Part shown: positions 1-6,144 of the stretch, in pieces | How positions within the stretch are numbered: the first letter of the stretch is position 1 | Layout: each line of letters opens with the position of its first letter | From: Dehalococcoidia bacterium | GTDB lineage: Bacteria > Chloroflexota > Dehalococcoidia > SM23-28-2 | Length of the DNA stretch: 9,815 nucleotides | Assembly: GCA_022866185.1 (NCBI GenBank) | Contig: JALHUG010000209.1 | Coordinates: forward strand, 1 to 9,815 | Direction of reading: 5' to 3' | Notes under the pieces: model-generated | Told to the model about the DNA's origin: nothing | The model's input: the letters and a program-made list of their open reading frames with translations, nothing else | Database searches by the model: none | Made by a program: the position numbers and the translations under genes

Positions 1-1
1 C

Positions 2-1177
2 ATGGAGATGGCGGGGGTGGCCCTGGACGCGGCGGTGCTGCGGGAGATGTCTCAGACGCTGACCGGCGAGATCGCCAGAGTCGAGGAGGAGATCTGTGGA
101 GCAGTGGGCCACCGCTTCAACATCGGCTCGCCTCAGCAGCTCGGCCAGGTGCTGTTCGAGCAACTGGGGCTGCCCAAGACGCGCAAGACCAAGCTGGGCC
201 ACTCCACCGACGCCCAGTCCCTGGAGGGTATGCGCGGGCTTCACCCCGTCATCGACCAGGTCCACCAATACCGAGAGCTCACCAAGCTCAGGTCCACCTA
301 CGTCGATTCCCTGCCCGGCCTTATCAACCCCCGCACAGGCCGCCTCCACACCGACTTCAACCAGACGGCGACCGCTACCGGCCGCCTCTCCTCCAGCAAT
401 CCTAATCTTCAAAACATCCCCGTGCGCACGGAGCTGGGCGGCCAGGTGCGGCGGGCCTTCGTGGCCGGCGACGTCGGGCCCGACCCCCTGCTTCTCTCGG
501 CTGACTACTCGCAGATCGAGCTGCGGATCATGGCCCACATCACCGGGGACCCTGGGCTGGTCGGCGCCTTCGAGCGGGACGAGGACATCCACTCTGCCAC
601 CGCCTCCCAGGTGTTCGGCGCCCCACTGTCTGAGGTGACGCCGGAGATGCGGCGGCGGGCCAAGGTGTTCAACTTCGGCGTGCTCTATGGCCTCACCGAG
701 TTCGGGCTGTCCCAGCGGGAGGGCATCTCGCGGGATGAGGCGGCGGAGTTCATCAAGACCTACTTCGCCAAGTACCCGGGCATCCGCAAGTACAGCGAGG
801 CGACGGTGCAGCGCACGCGCGAGCGTGGCTACGCCGAAACGCTCCTGGGCCGGCGCCGCTACATCCCCGAGATTAACTCGCCCAACGTCAACGTCCGCCA
901 GGCCGCCGAGCGGGCGGCGATAAACATGCCGGTGCAGGGCACCGCCGCCGATATCATCAAGATCGCCATGAACCGCATCGACGCCGAGATGCAGGCCCGC
1001 CGGCTGGCCAGCCGCATGATCCTCCAGGTGCACGACGAGCTGATCTTCGAGTGCCCGGCCGGGGAGCTCGAGGCTGTGCGGGGGCTGGTGCTGGATATCA
1101 TGCCGCGCCCGCTGGAGATGAAGGTCCCCCTGAAGGTGGACATCAAGGTTGGCGTGAATTGGGGGGAGATGGAGTAG
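2..1177 (+). CDS. polA: DNA polymerase I, C-terminal polymerase part (5' end outside the window)
   Basis: This is the polymerase half of a family A DNA polymerase I, which fills gaps in repair and replaces Okazaki primers. The frame is open from the window edge, and the first ATG is an internal Met rather than the start. The 391 visible residues are under half of a normal Pol I (about 850-930), so any 5'-nuclease or 3'-5' exonuclease domain lies upstream and cannot be judged. Seen in order: the TGRLSSSNPNLQNIP block with Arg128; motif A DYSQIELR with catalytic Asp168; the O-helix motif B (RRRAKVFNFGVLYG) with Lys221, Phe225 and Tyr229; motif C QVHDELIFE with catalytic Asp345. Phe225 matches Taq Phe667, the residue linked to discrimination against dideoxynucleotides (family knowledge). 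The stop is TAG at 1175-1177. All catalytic residues are intact, with no frameshift. The next gene starts 98 bp downstream on the same strand. Confidence 0.97.
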   Translation: MEMAGVALDAAVLREMSQTLTGEIARVEEEICGAVGHRFNIGSPQQLGQVLFEQLGLPKTRKTKLGHSTDAQSLEGMRGLHPVIDQVHQYRELTKLRSTYVDSLPGLINPRTGRLHTDFNQTATATGRLSSSNPNLQNIPVRTELGGQVRRAFVAGDVGPDPLLLSADYSQIELRIMAHITGDPGLVGAFERDEDIHSATASQVFGAPLSEVTPEMRRRAKVFNFGVLYGLTEFGLSQREGISRDEAAEFIKTYFAKYPGIRKYSEATVQRTRERGYAETLLGRRRYIPEINSPNVNVRQAAERAAINMPVQGTAADIIKIAMNRIDAEMQARRLASRMILQVHDELIFECPAGELEAVRGLVLDIMPRPLEMKVPLKVDIKVGVNWGEME

Positions 1178-1225
1178 GTTAACCAACGACCACCCCCGCA
1201 CGTTATCCTTTGTTCGTCGATTGTC

Positions 1226-1256
1226 GCGGGCTTGGAAGCTCTGGTTCCTGGCCCGC
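1226..1256 (+). other. Imperfect hairpin in the polA-downstream gap
   Basis: The 98-bp gap after polA holds an inverted repeat with outer arms GCGGGC (1226-1231) and GCCCGC (1251-1256) and inner arms GGAA (1234-1237) and TTCC (1245-1248). It ends 8 bp before the AGGAGG ribosome-binding site of the next gene. No T-run follows, so it is not a convincing intrinsic terminator. It may be a 5'-UTR structure for the downstream gene. I see no clear promoter in this gap. Confidence 0.35.
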
Positions 1257-1275
1257 AGCGTAATAGGAGGCAAAT

Positions 1276-3627
1276 ATGGGTAATCTGAAGCCAGAACGGG
1301 CGTCTTCTCTCCTGCGCGCCCGGCTGCGCAAGATCAGGGATGACGGCGCAGGCGGGGCGCTGAGGTCGTGGGCTCGCTTGCTGCCGCTCTTGTTTCTCTC
1401 TGCTTTGGCCCTGTGGTTCGCCGTGTCGGGCGTCGGCAGCCACCTGGCCTCGGCCGCCGTCACCAATCGGGGCTTTGAGACGGGGAATCTGAACGGTTGG
1501 AGCACTGGAACGGTCAGCGAAAGTGTGACGGTGGTGGGCAATGACACCATCGCCTCTGGTGTTGTGGCGAGCCCTCTGGAGGGCAACTACATGGCCCGGC
1601 TGGGCGAGTCGGAGCCGTCGGCGGACGAGTCCCAGCCCATGGGGCCCAACGAGCTGTACCAGGACTTCACCATCACCGAAAATGCCCTTCGCTTCGCCTA
1701 CAACATCTGGACCTACGACTACACGGGATACGATGAGTTTAGCTGGGAGGTCCGCCTAACTGACACGGATACCGTCATTGGCACCGACCAGACCCAGGCC
1801 TGGGGTCTGGAGGATGACATATCGCGCAAGACCTCTGGTTGGCGGATCGTGCAGATAAACACATCGGGCTATCAGGGGCAATCGGTCCGCGTCTCCTTCA
1901 GTGCTCGGGGAACGATCGACCAGCGCTACGCCTTCTGGGTCTACATCGACTCAGCGGAGGAAGCGCTGGCTTCGGGGGTGATTGACTACTCGGGGATCAA
2001 GGTGAACGGCTTTTCGCCAAGCCAGAGCTCCCAGACGCAGACGATCTTCTTGGCCGGTCGCCCCAGTACCGGCAACAACACAATCGCGGTGCCCATCGTC
2101 TGTCCTGACGGCAAAGACCCCACTGGTGCCGATCTCATCGTCTCTGGCCCTGACAGCTACTTGCAGACCTACGCGATGACCAAGGACGGCGGCACCATCT
2201 GGGAGGTCACCTTCCCCACGCCGCCCGGGACCGAAGGCGATACGTTCACGTTGACGCTACGTATCAACTGCGGTGGCACCATCATCACCGTCACCATCGG
2301 CAGCCTCACCCTCATCGACCCCAGCGGCTTCGTGACCGACGCCGTCACCAGCGCCGCGATTCCCGGGGCCACAGTGACGCTGCAGAGGTTGGACGGTAGC
2401 ACCTGGGCAGACGCTAATCCCTACGAGACCGCCGGCGATCCACCTTCGCCTAAGATAAAGCCTCAGGTCAACCCACAGCTCACCGACGGCGACGGCCACT
2501 ACGGCTGGGATGTGGCGGCGGGCACCTACCGCGTGGTGGTAGAGAAGGAGGGCTACGCTACTCAGACCAGCGCGTCCGTGGTCATTCCACCGCCCGTCAC
2601 CAACCTGAACATTCAACTGGTGCCAGCGGCGGCAGGAACGCGCACGCTGGAGTGGGGGCCGGGCTGGCACAACGCCGTGTGGACGGGGGGCGCCAGCACG
2701 CCGGAGGAGGCCTTCACCTGCGCCGAGGGCAAGTACGCGGTGGCCTACCGCTATACGGCTGGCGGCTGGCAGGGCTACTTCCCAGCGCTGCCCGGCAGCT
2801 CCACCATGACGAGCCTCGCCCAGTACGATGCTTTCCTCATCCTTATCACGCAGTCCGTCACCTGCGACATGCCCGTCGAAGCGGCGCCGGGGGCGAGCCG
2901 GACGTTGGAGTGGGCGGTGGGCTGGCAGAATGCGGGCTGGACGGGCGCCGACGGCACATCGCCGGCGCAGGCCTTCGCCTGCGCCGCGGGCAAGTACGCG
3001 GCGGCCTACCGTTACACGGCCAGCGGCTTCCAGGGGTACTTCCCGACGCTGCTCGATGGCTCCACCATGACGAGCCTTGACCAGTACGATGCCTTCTTCA
3101 TACTGGTCACGGCGCCGGTGAGCTGCTCCATGTCGATCGGCGGCGCGCCCGCGCCAGGACCGACTCCAACGCAGGCTCCGACGCCGACGCATGGCCCCAC
3201 GCCCTCGCCGACGCCAACGCACAGCCCCACGCCAACGGCGACGCCGACGGCAGAGGACTTCGAGCTCGTTGAGGCCCTAACAGCTCTGAATGTTGACGAA
3301 TGGTCAGAGGAGCCCATCGGCGAGACAGATGACTTCGACGAAACGGATCCCTACGTGTACGTCTGGATGTACTTCGAGCACATCACGGTGCCTGAGCTGT
3401 GCGTTCAAGTGGACTGGTATCTCCCCGATGATTCGCTCTATGACTTCGAGGAGTATTGTCTGGACGGGCCACCCGAGCCTGGAGAATGGGAGGCGGCATT
3501 CTGGTTCTGGTACCCAATCGCTGGCTGGGACTGGGCCGATATCCATGGAGAGTATACGGTCGATATATCAGTGGATAGTGGAGACGGTTACGAGTACCTG
3601 ACGAGCCTGCACTTTACGATAAGCTAG
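1276..3627 (+). CDS. Exported multidomain protein with tandem Trp-rich repeats and a Pro/Thr linker
   Basis: A 783-residue protein of unknown function. The start is ATG 1276, with AGGAGG at 1265-1270. A basic N-region (residues 14-34) leads into a hydrophobic segment (35-54) and an ASAA site near residue 61, indicating a signal peptide or N-terminal anchor. Visible order: a domain opening with NRGFETGNLNGW (64-75), like beta-sandwich modules of secreted proteins; an Ig-like stretch (about 240-350); a carboxypeptidase-regulatory-like beta-sandwich (about 351-450, with the PGATVTL and DGHYGWDVAAGTYRVVV blocks); two tandem repeats of 77-78 residues (456-532, 542-619), each starting RTLEW and carrying two Cys; a Pro-Thr linker (about 626-659); and an acidic, Trp/Tyr-rich terminal domain (about 660-783). 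No catalytic motif, LPXTG signal or C-terminal membrane anchor is visible. A surface or matrix role in binding is inferred. It lies between polA and mutM, neither related in function, so recent insertion there is possible. Confidence 0.85.
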   Translation: MGNLKPERASSLLRARLRKIRDDGAGGALRSWARLLPLLFLSALALWFAVSGVGSHLASAAVTNRGFETGNLNGWSTGTVSESVTVVGNDTIASGVVASPLEGNYMARLGESEPSADESQPMGPNELYQDFTITENALRFAYNIWTYDYTGYDEFSWEVRLTDTDTVIGTDQTQAWGLEDDISRKTSGWRIVQINTSGYQGQSVRVSFSARGTIDQRYAFWVYIDSAEEALASGVIDYSGIKVNGFSPSQSSQTQTIFLAGRPSTGNNTIAVPIVCPDGKDPTGADLIVSGPDSYLQTYAMTKDGGTIWEVTFPTPPGTEGDTFTLTLRINCGGTIITVTIGSLTLIDPSGFVTDAVTSAAIPGATVTLQRLDGSTWADANPYETAGDPPSPKIKPQVNPQLTDGDGHYGWDVAAGTYRVVVEKEGYATQTSASVVIPPPVTNLNIQLVPAAAGTRTLEWGPGWHNAVWTGGASTPEEAFTCAEGKYAVAYRYTAGGWQGYFPALPGSSTMTSLAQYDAFLILITQSVTCDMPVEAAPGASRTLEWAVGWQNAGWTGADGTSPAQAFACAAGKYAAAYRYTASGFQGYFPTLLDGSTMTSLDQYDAFFILVTAPVSCSMSIGGAPAPGPTPTQAPTPTHGPTPSPTPTHSPTPTATPTAEDFELVEALTALNVDEWSEEPIGETDDFDETDPYVYVWMYFEHITVPELCVQVDWYLPDDSLYDFEEYCLDGPPEPGEWEAAFWFWYPIAGWDWADIHGEYTVDISVDSGDGYEYLTSLHFTIS
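2641..3132 (+). repeat. Tandem duplicated module inside the secreted-protein gene (2 copies)
   Basis: Copy 1 is 2641-2871 and copy 2 is 2899-3132, offset by 258 bp, so both stay in frame. The shared protein pattern is RTLEW-x2-GW-x-NA-x-WTG, then F-x-CA-x-GKYA-x-AYRYTA, G-x-QGYFP, STMTSL-x-QYDAF, and a final V-x-C-x-M. Each copy has two Cys (482 and 530; 569 and 617), which could form one disulfide per module. The copies differ by one residue of length near the WTG motif. The DNA is also similar, pointing to an intragenic duplication. Confidence 0.85.
3151..3252 (+). repeat. Low-complexity Pro/Thr linker repeat
   Basis: Short degenerate units encoding PTPT, APTPT and PSPTPT follow one another over about 34 codons, mostly as ACG-CC(G/A/C) pairs. 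Linkers of this kind separate folded domains in exported proteins and are often glycosylated. Here the linker separates the two Trp-rich repeats from the acidic terminal domain. Confidence 0.8.
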
Positions 3628-3673
3628 GGCTCAGCGCCAATATCGAGCCTGCACAGCGCATAGTTGACAGCAC

Positions 3674-3710
3674 CACCCGACGGCCCTGGCCGTGGCCAGG
3701 CCGTCGGGTG
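3674..3710 (+). terminator. Long GC-rich hairpin, candidate terminator of the secreted-protein gene
   Basis: The outer arms CACCCGACGG (3674-3683) and CCGTCGGGTG (3701-3710) pair perfectly over 10 bp. The inner arms CCTGGC (3685-3690) and GCCAGG (3695-3700) add 6 bp after one bulged C, around a CGTG loop. It lies 47 bp after the stop at 3627. The downstream bases ATTGTTGGTG are only mildly T-rich, so it is a weak intrinsic terminator or a 3'-end-stabilising hairpin. The rest of the 174-bp gap before mutM holds nothing I recognise apart from the mutM ribosome-binding site. Confidence 0.55.
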
Positions 3711-3801
3711 ATTGTTGGTGGCGCTGGGCTGGCCGTGAACGACAGCTGGCCAGGCGGCGGTGAACGCGAGAGCGTCCGCCGCACGCACGGAGGGGGCAGA
3801 G

Positions 3802-4617
3802 GTGCCCGAGCTACCCGAAGTGGAGACAATACGCCGCGATCTCCTCTCGCGGGTGGTGGGGCGAGCCTTCAGCCGCGTCCGCGTGTTGCCGGGGGCGGAG
3901 CGTATCGTCCGCTGGCCATCGCCGGCCGAGTTTGCCCGAACCCTGCCTGGGCGGCGCATCGAGGATGTCTCCCGCCGGGGCAAATACCTCCTGTTTCGCC
4001 TCTCCGACGGTCGCTATCTCATCGTCCACCTTCGCATGACGGGCGCCATCCTCCATCGACCCAAGGACGCACCAGATGATCCCTATCTCCGGATTTGCTT
4101 TTCTCTGGATGATAGCAGCGAACTGCGGTACACTGACGTACGCAAGCTGGGCAGCGTGTGGCTGGTGGAGGAACCGGAGGCGATCGTGGGCAAGCTGGGG
4201 CCCGATGCTCTGGAGGGCGTGACCCCGCAGACCCTGCGCTCGCTCATTGAGGGCAGATCAGCTAGCATAAAGGCAGTGCTGATGGACCAGCGAGCGCTGG
4301 CCGGCTTGGGCAACATCTACTCGGAGGAGGCGCTCTTTCTGGCGGGCATCCACCCCCGCCGGTTGGCCAAGAGCCTGGCAGTCGGTGAGCTGAGGCGGTT
4401 GGGGGAGGCTATCAGGGAGGTTCTGCTGGAGGCTATGGGCCATCGCGGCAGCAGCTTCCGCGACTACGTGGATGCTGAGGGTCGGGAAGGCCAGCACCAG
4501 CGACATGTGAAGGTCTATCGACGGACGGGCGAGCCCTGCTACGGTTGCGGCACGCCCATCGAGCGTATCAAGGTGAGCGGGCGGAGCACTCACTTCTGCC
4601 CGCGTTGTCAGCGGTGA
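3802..4617 (+). CDS. mutM: Formamidopyrimidine-DNA glycosylase (Fpg/MutM)
   Basis: A base-excision repair glycosylase/AP lyase that removes 8-oxoguanine and formamidopyrimidines. I chose GTG 3802 because mature Fpg begins with the catalytic Pro right after Met. This start gives M-PELPEVET and 271 residues, the normal length, with a GGAGGGGG ribosome-binding site at 3789-3796. A GTG at 3760 in the same frame would hide the catalytic Pro. Visible residues, with Met as 1: Pro2 nucleophile, Glu3, and Lys61 in RRGKYLLF (the equivalent of E. coli Lys57). Further on are the helix-two-turn-helix segment with LAGLGNIYSEEALF, and a C-terminal zinc finger C246-x2-C249-x16-C266-x2-C269 with Arg261 in its beta-hairpin turn. 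The zinc finger separates it from plant-type Fpg and most Nei variants. The thiolase gene begins 35 bp downstream and may be cotranscribed, though the functions are unrelated. Confidence 0.96.
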   Translation: MPELPEVETIRRDLLSRVVGRAFSRVRVLPGAERIVRWPSPAEFARTLPGRRIEDVSRRGKYLLFRLSDGRYLIVHLRMTGAILHRPKDAPDDPYLRICFSLDDSSELRYTDVRKLGSVWLVEEPEAIVGKLGPDALEGVTPQTLRSLIEGRSASIKAVLMDQRALAGLGNIYSEEALFLAGIHPRRLAKSLAVGELRRLGEAIREVLLEAMGHRGSSFRDYVDAEGREGQHQRHVKVYRRTGEPCYGCGTPIERIKVSGRSTHFCPRCQR

Positions 4618-4652
4618 ATCAAGCGTGGTAGGCCGCTGAAAGGAGGAAGAGA

Positions 4653-5897
4653 ATGACAGAGGCGGTCCTTGTTGATGCTGTGCGCACGCCCTTTGGGAGG
4701 GCGGGGGCAAGAGGGGTCTTGAAGGACATCACCCACGTGGACTTTGTGGTGCCCTTGATGAAGGCCATAGTCCAGCGGACCAAGCTGGATCCGAACTTGA
4801 TAGACGAGATCGTGCTTGGCTCGGCCCAACTGGCCGGTATCCTGACCCGATCTCGTATGCACGTGTTCGAGGCGGGCTTCCCCGACACCATCTCCGCCAC
4901 CGACCTGAACAAGCAGTGCGCTTCTTCTCTGCAGACGATAGCGATGGGGGCTCACGCTATCATGTGCAACATGTCGGACGTTGTCCTGGCCGGTGGGGTG
5001 GAGACCATGGACCGCGTTGGTCCCATACCGCCTGGTGGCGATGCGCTGTCCGCGGACAACCCCCAGGTCCTGGCGGAGTTCATGAGGCGGGAAAACTGGC
5101 AGATGTACCCGGACAAGCAGGCCAAGCTACTGCCCCAGTGGTTCAACGTCAAGGCGCCCTGGATCATGAACATGGGCCAGACGGCGGAGAAGCTAAGCGA
5201 GGTTTACAACATCTCGCGCGAGGACTCCGACAAGTTCGCCCAGGCAAGCCAGGAGAGGGCGGTGGCTGCTCAGGACGCGGGCAGGTTCGACCGGGAGATC
5301 ATCCCCCTCACCATCGAGTACCTCGATGGTCACACTGTGACCATCGACAAGGACCAGGGCCCCCGGCGCGAGAGCACGCTGGAGAAGCTGGCCACGCTGA
5401 AGGGAGCCTACAAGGAGGACGGCCGGGTGACGGCCGGCAACTCCTGCCCTCGCACCGAGGGTGCCACCATGACGCTGCTGATGTCCAAGGACAAGGCCAA
5501 GCAGTTGGGCCTCAAGCCACTGCTCACCTTCCGTGGTGCCGCTACCATTGGCACCGACCCCGAGATCATGGGCATCGGCCCACTGCCTGCCACCCAGAAG
5601 CTGCTCAAGCGCATGGGCATGACCCTGGACAAGTTCGACCTCATCGAGATCAATGAGGCATTCGCCTGCCAGGTTGTGGCGGTTATGCGCGAGTTGGGCT
5701 CGAACGAATGGGACAAGCGGCTGAATGTCAACGGCGGCGCCATCGCTTTTGGCCACCCCCTGGGGGCCACCGGCGCCCGCATGGTGGGCACCATGGCCTA
5801 CGAGATGGAGCGGCGTGATGCCCGCTGGGGCCTGGCGACGTTGTGCATAGGCGGCGGCATGGGCATGTCCCTGGCCTTTGAGCGGGAGAAGTACTAG
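4653..5897 (+). CDS. Thiolase-family acetyl-CoA C-acyltransferase
   Basis: A 414-residue thiolase, expected to condense or cleave acyl-CoA and acetyl-CoA in fatty-acid degradation or acetoacetyl-CoA formation. The start is ATG 4653 with AAGGAGG ending 7 bp upstream. The full catalytic set is seen: acyl-accepting Cys89 in NKQCASSLQ, the NEAFA block (334-338), His368 in GGAIAFGHPLGATGAR, and Cys398 in LCIGGGMGMS near the C-terminus. This Cys-Asn-His-Cys pattern indicates a true thiolase rather than an SCP-x-like thiolase lacking the second Cys. The loop usually read as AGN(A/S)SG(I/L)NDGA is AGNSCPRTEGA here, with Cys265 and Pro266 where CoA-contacting Ser-Gly is usual, so substrate choice could differ. 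No hydroxyacyl-CoA dehydrogenase, enoyl-CoA hydratase or OB-fold partner is adjacent, so the direction of the reaction cannot be told. Confidence 0.93.
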   Translation: MTEAVLVDAVRTPFGRAGARGVLKDITHVDFVVPLMKAIVQRTKLDPNLIDEIVLGSAQLAGILTRSRMHVFEAGFPDTISATDLNKQCASSLQTIAMGAHAIMCNMSDVVLAGGVETMDRVGPIPPGGDALSADNPQVLAEFMRRENWQMYPDKQAKLLPQWFNVKAPWIMNMGQTAEKLSEVYNISREDSDKFAQASQERAVAAQDAGRFDREIIPLTIEYLDGHTVTIDKDQGPRRESTLEKLATLKGAYKEDGRVTAGNSCPRTEGATMTLLMSKDKAKQLGLKPLLTFRGAATIGTDPEIMGIGPLPATQKLLKRMGMTLDKFDLIEINEAFACQVVAVMRELGSNEWDKRLNVNGGAIAFGHPLGATGARMVGTMAYEMERRDARWGLATLCIGGGMGMSLAFEREKY

Positions 5898-5921
5898 CAA
5901 GCACCTTCAAAAACGGCTTGC
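5897..5921 (+). other. Small hairpin at the thiolase stop codon
   Basis: GCAAGC (5897-5902, overlapping the TAG stop) pairs with GCTTGC (5916-5921) around a 13-nt A-rich loop. No T-run follows. It could mark the 3' end of the mutM-thiolase transcript, but support is weak. Confidence 0.25.
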
Positions 5922-5923
5922 CA

Positions 5924-6106
5924 CCCCCGCCTTAAGGTGATCAAGAAAACAAGAATACCCCTGAGGGTTGTCCGCTTTGCGGACTCCGCCTCTGGCGGAG
6001 AAACCCTCAGCTTTGGGGAAGCTGCGGGATTTATCCCGCAGAGGTGAATTTAAATAGTTGAACGCCTTAAGGCGGGGGCATGGATGCCGCCCCGTTTACG
6101 GGGCGG
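5924..6106 (+). mobile_element. Hairpin-rich non-coding element, IS200/IS605 right-end-like relic or MITE
   Basis: This stretch codes for nothing and is mostly perfect inverted repeats. (1) CCCCCGCCTTAAGG (5924-5937) pairs with its complement at 6065-6078, enclosing the region. (2) CTGAGGGTT (5961-5969) pairs with AACCCTCAG (6002-6010) and contains two adjacent hairpins, GTCCGC-TTT-GCGGAC (5970-5984) and TCCGCC-TCT-GGCGGA (5985-5999), forming a three-way junction. (3) AGCTT (6009-6013) pairs with AAGCT (6019-6023). (4) CTGCGGGA (6022-6029) and TCCCGCAG (6034-6041) enclose a TTTA loop. (5) CCGCCCCG (6087-6094) and CGGGGCGG (6099-6106) enclose a second TTTA loop. The order AACCCTCAGCTT, GGGGAAGC, GC-rich TTTA hairpin, AGGTGA resembles right ends of IS200/IS605 elements, where the TnpB guide (omega) RNA is made. 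No transposase or TnpB is present, so it would be a relic or non-autonomous copy. Alternatives are a MITE with 14-bp terminal repeats or an unrelated structured RNA. Confidence 0.45.
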
Positions 6107-6144
6107 TGTGGATAGAATTTTGAAATGGCTTCTAGTAGGCACCA

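Noticed and set aside
2257..3222. Long minus-strand open frame (321 codons) opposite the secreted-protein gene
   Set aside because: It is Arg/Gly-rich translation of the reverse of GC-rich codons, with no recognisable domain, and the plus strand carries clear conserved modules and a signal peptide.
3664..3692. Perfect TTGACA (3664-3669) as a -35 box for mutM
   Set aside because: The bases 17 bp downstream are TGGCCG, inside the GC hairpin, so there is no -10 box.
3760..3801. GTG at 3760 as an upstream mutM start
   Set aside because: It would add 14 residues before the catalytic Pro, which must follow the initiator Met. GTG 3802 has the better ribosome-binding site.
5193..5900. Minus-strand open frame (235 codons) opposite the thiolase
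   Set aside because: It is a shadow of the thiolase codons, with no ribosome-binding site or domain.
5924..6106. CRISPR array
   Set aside because: The palindromes differ in sequence and spacing. There are no identical direct repeats with regular spacers and no cas genes.
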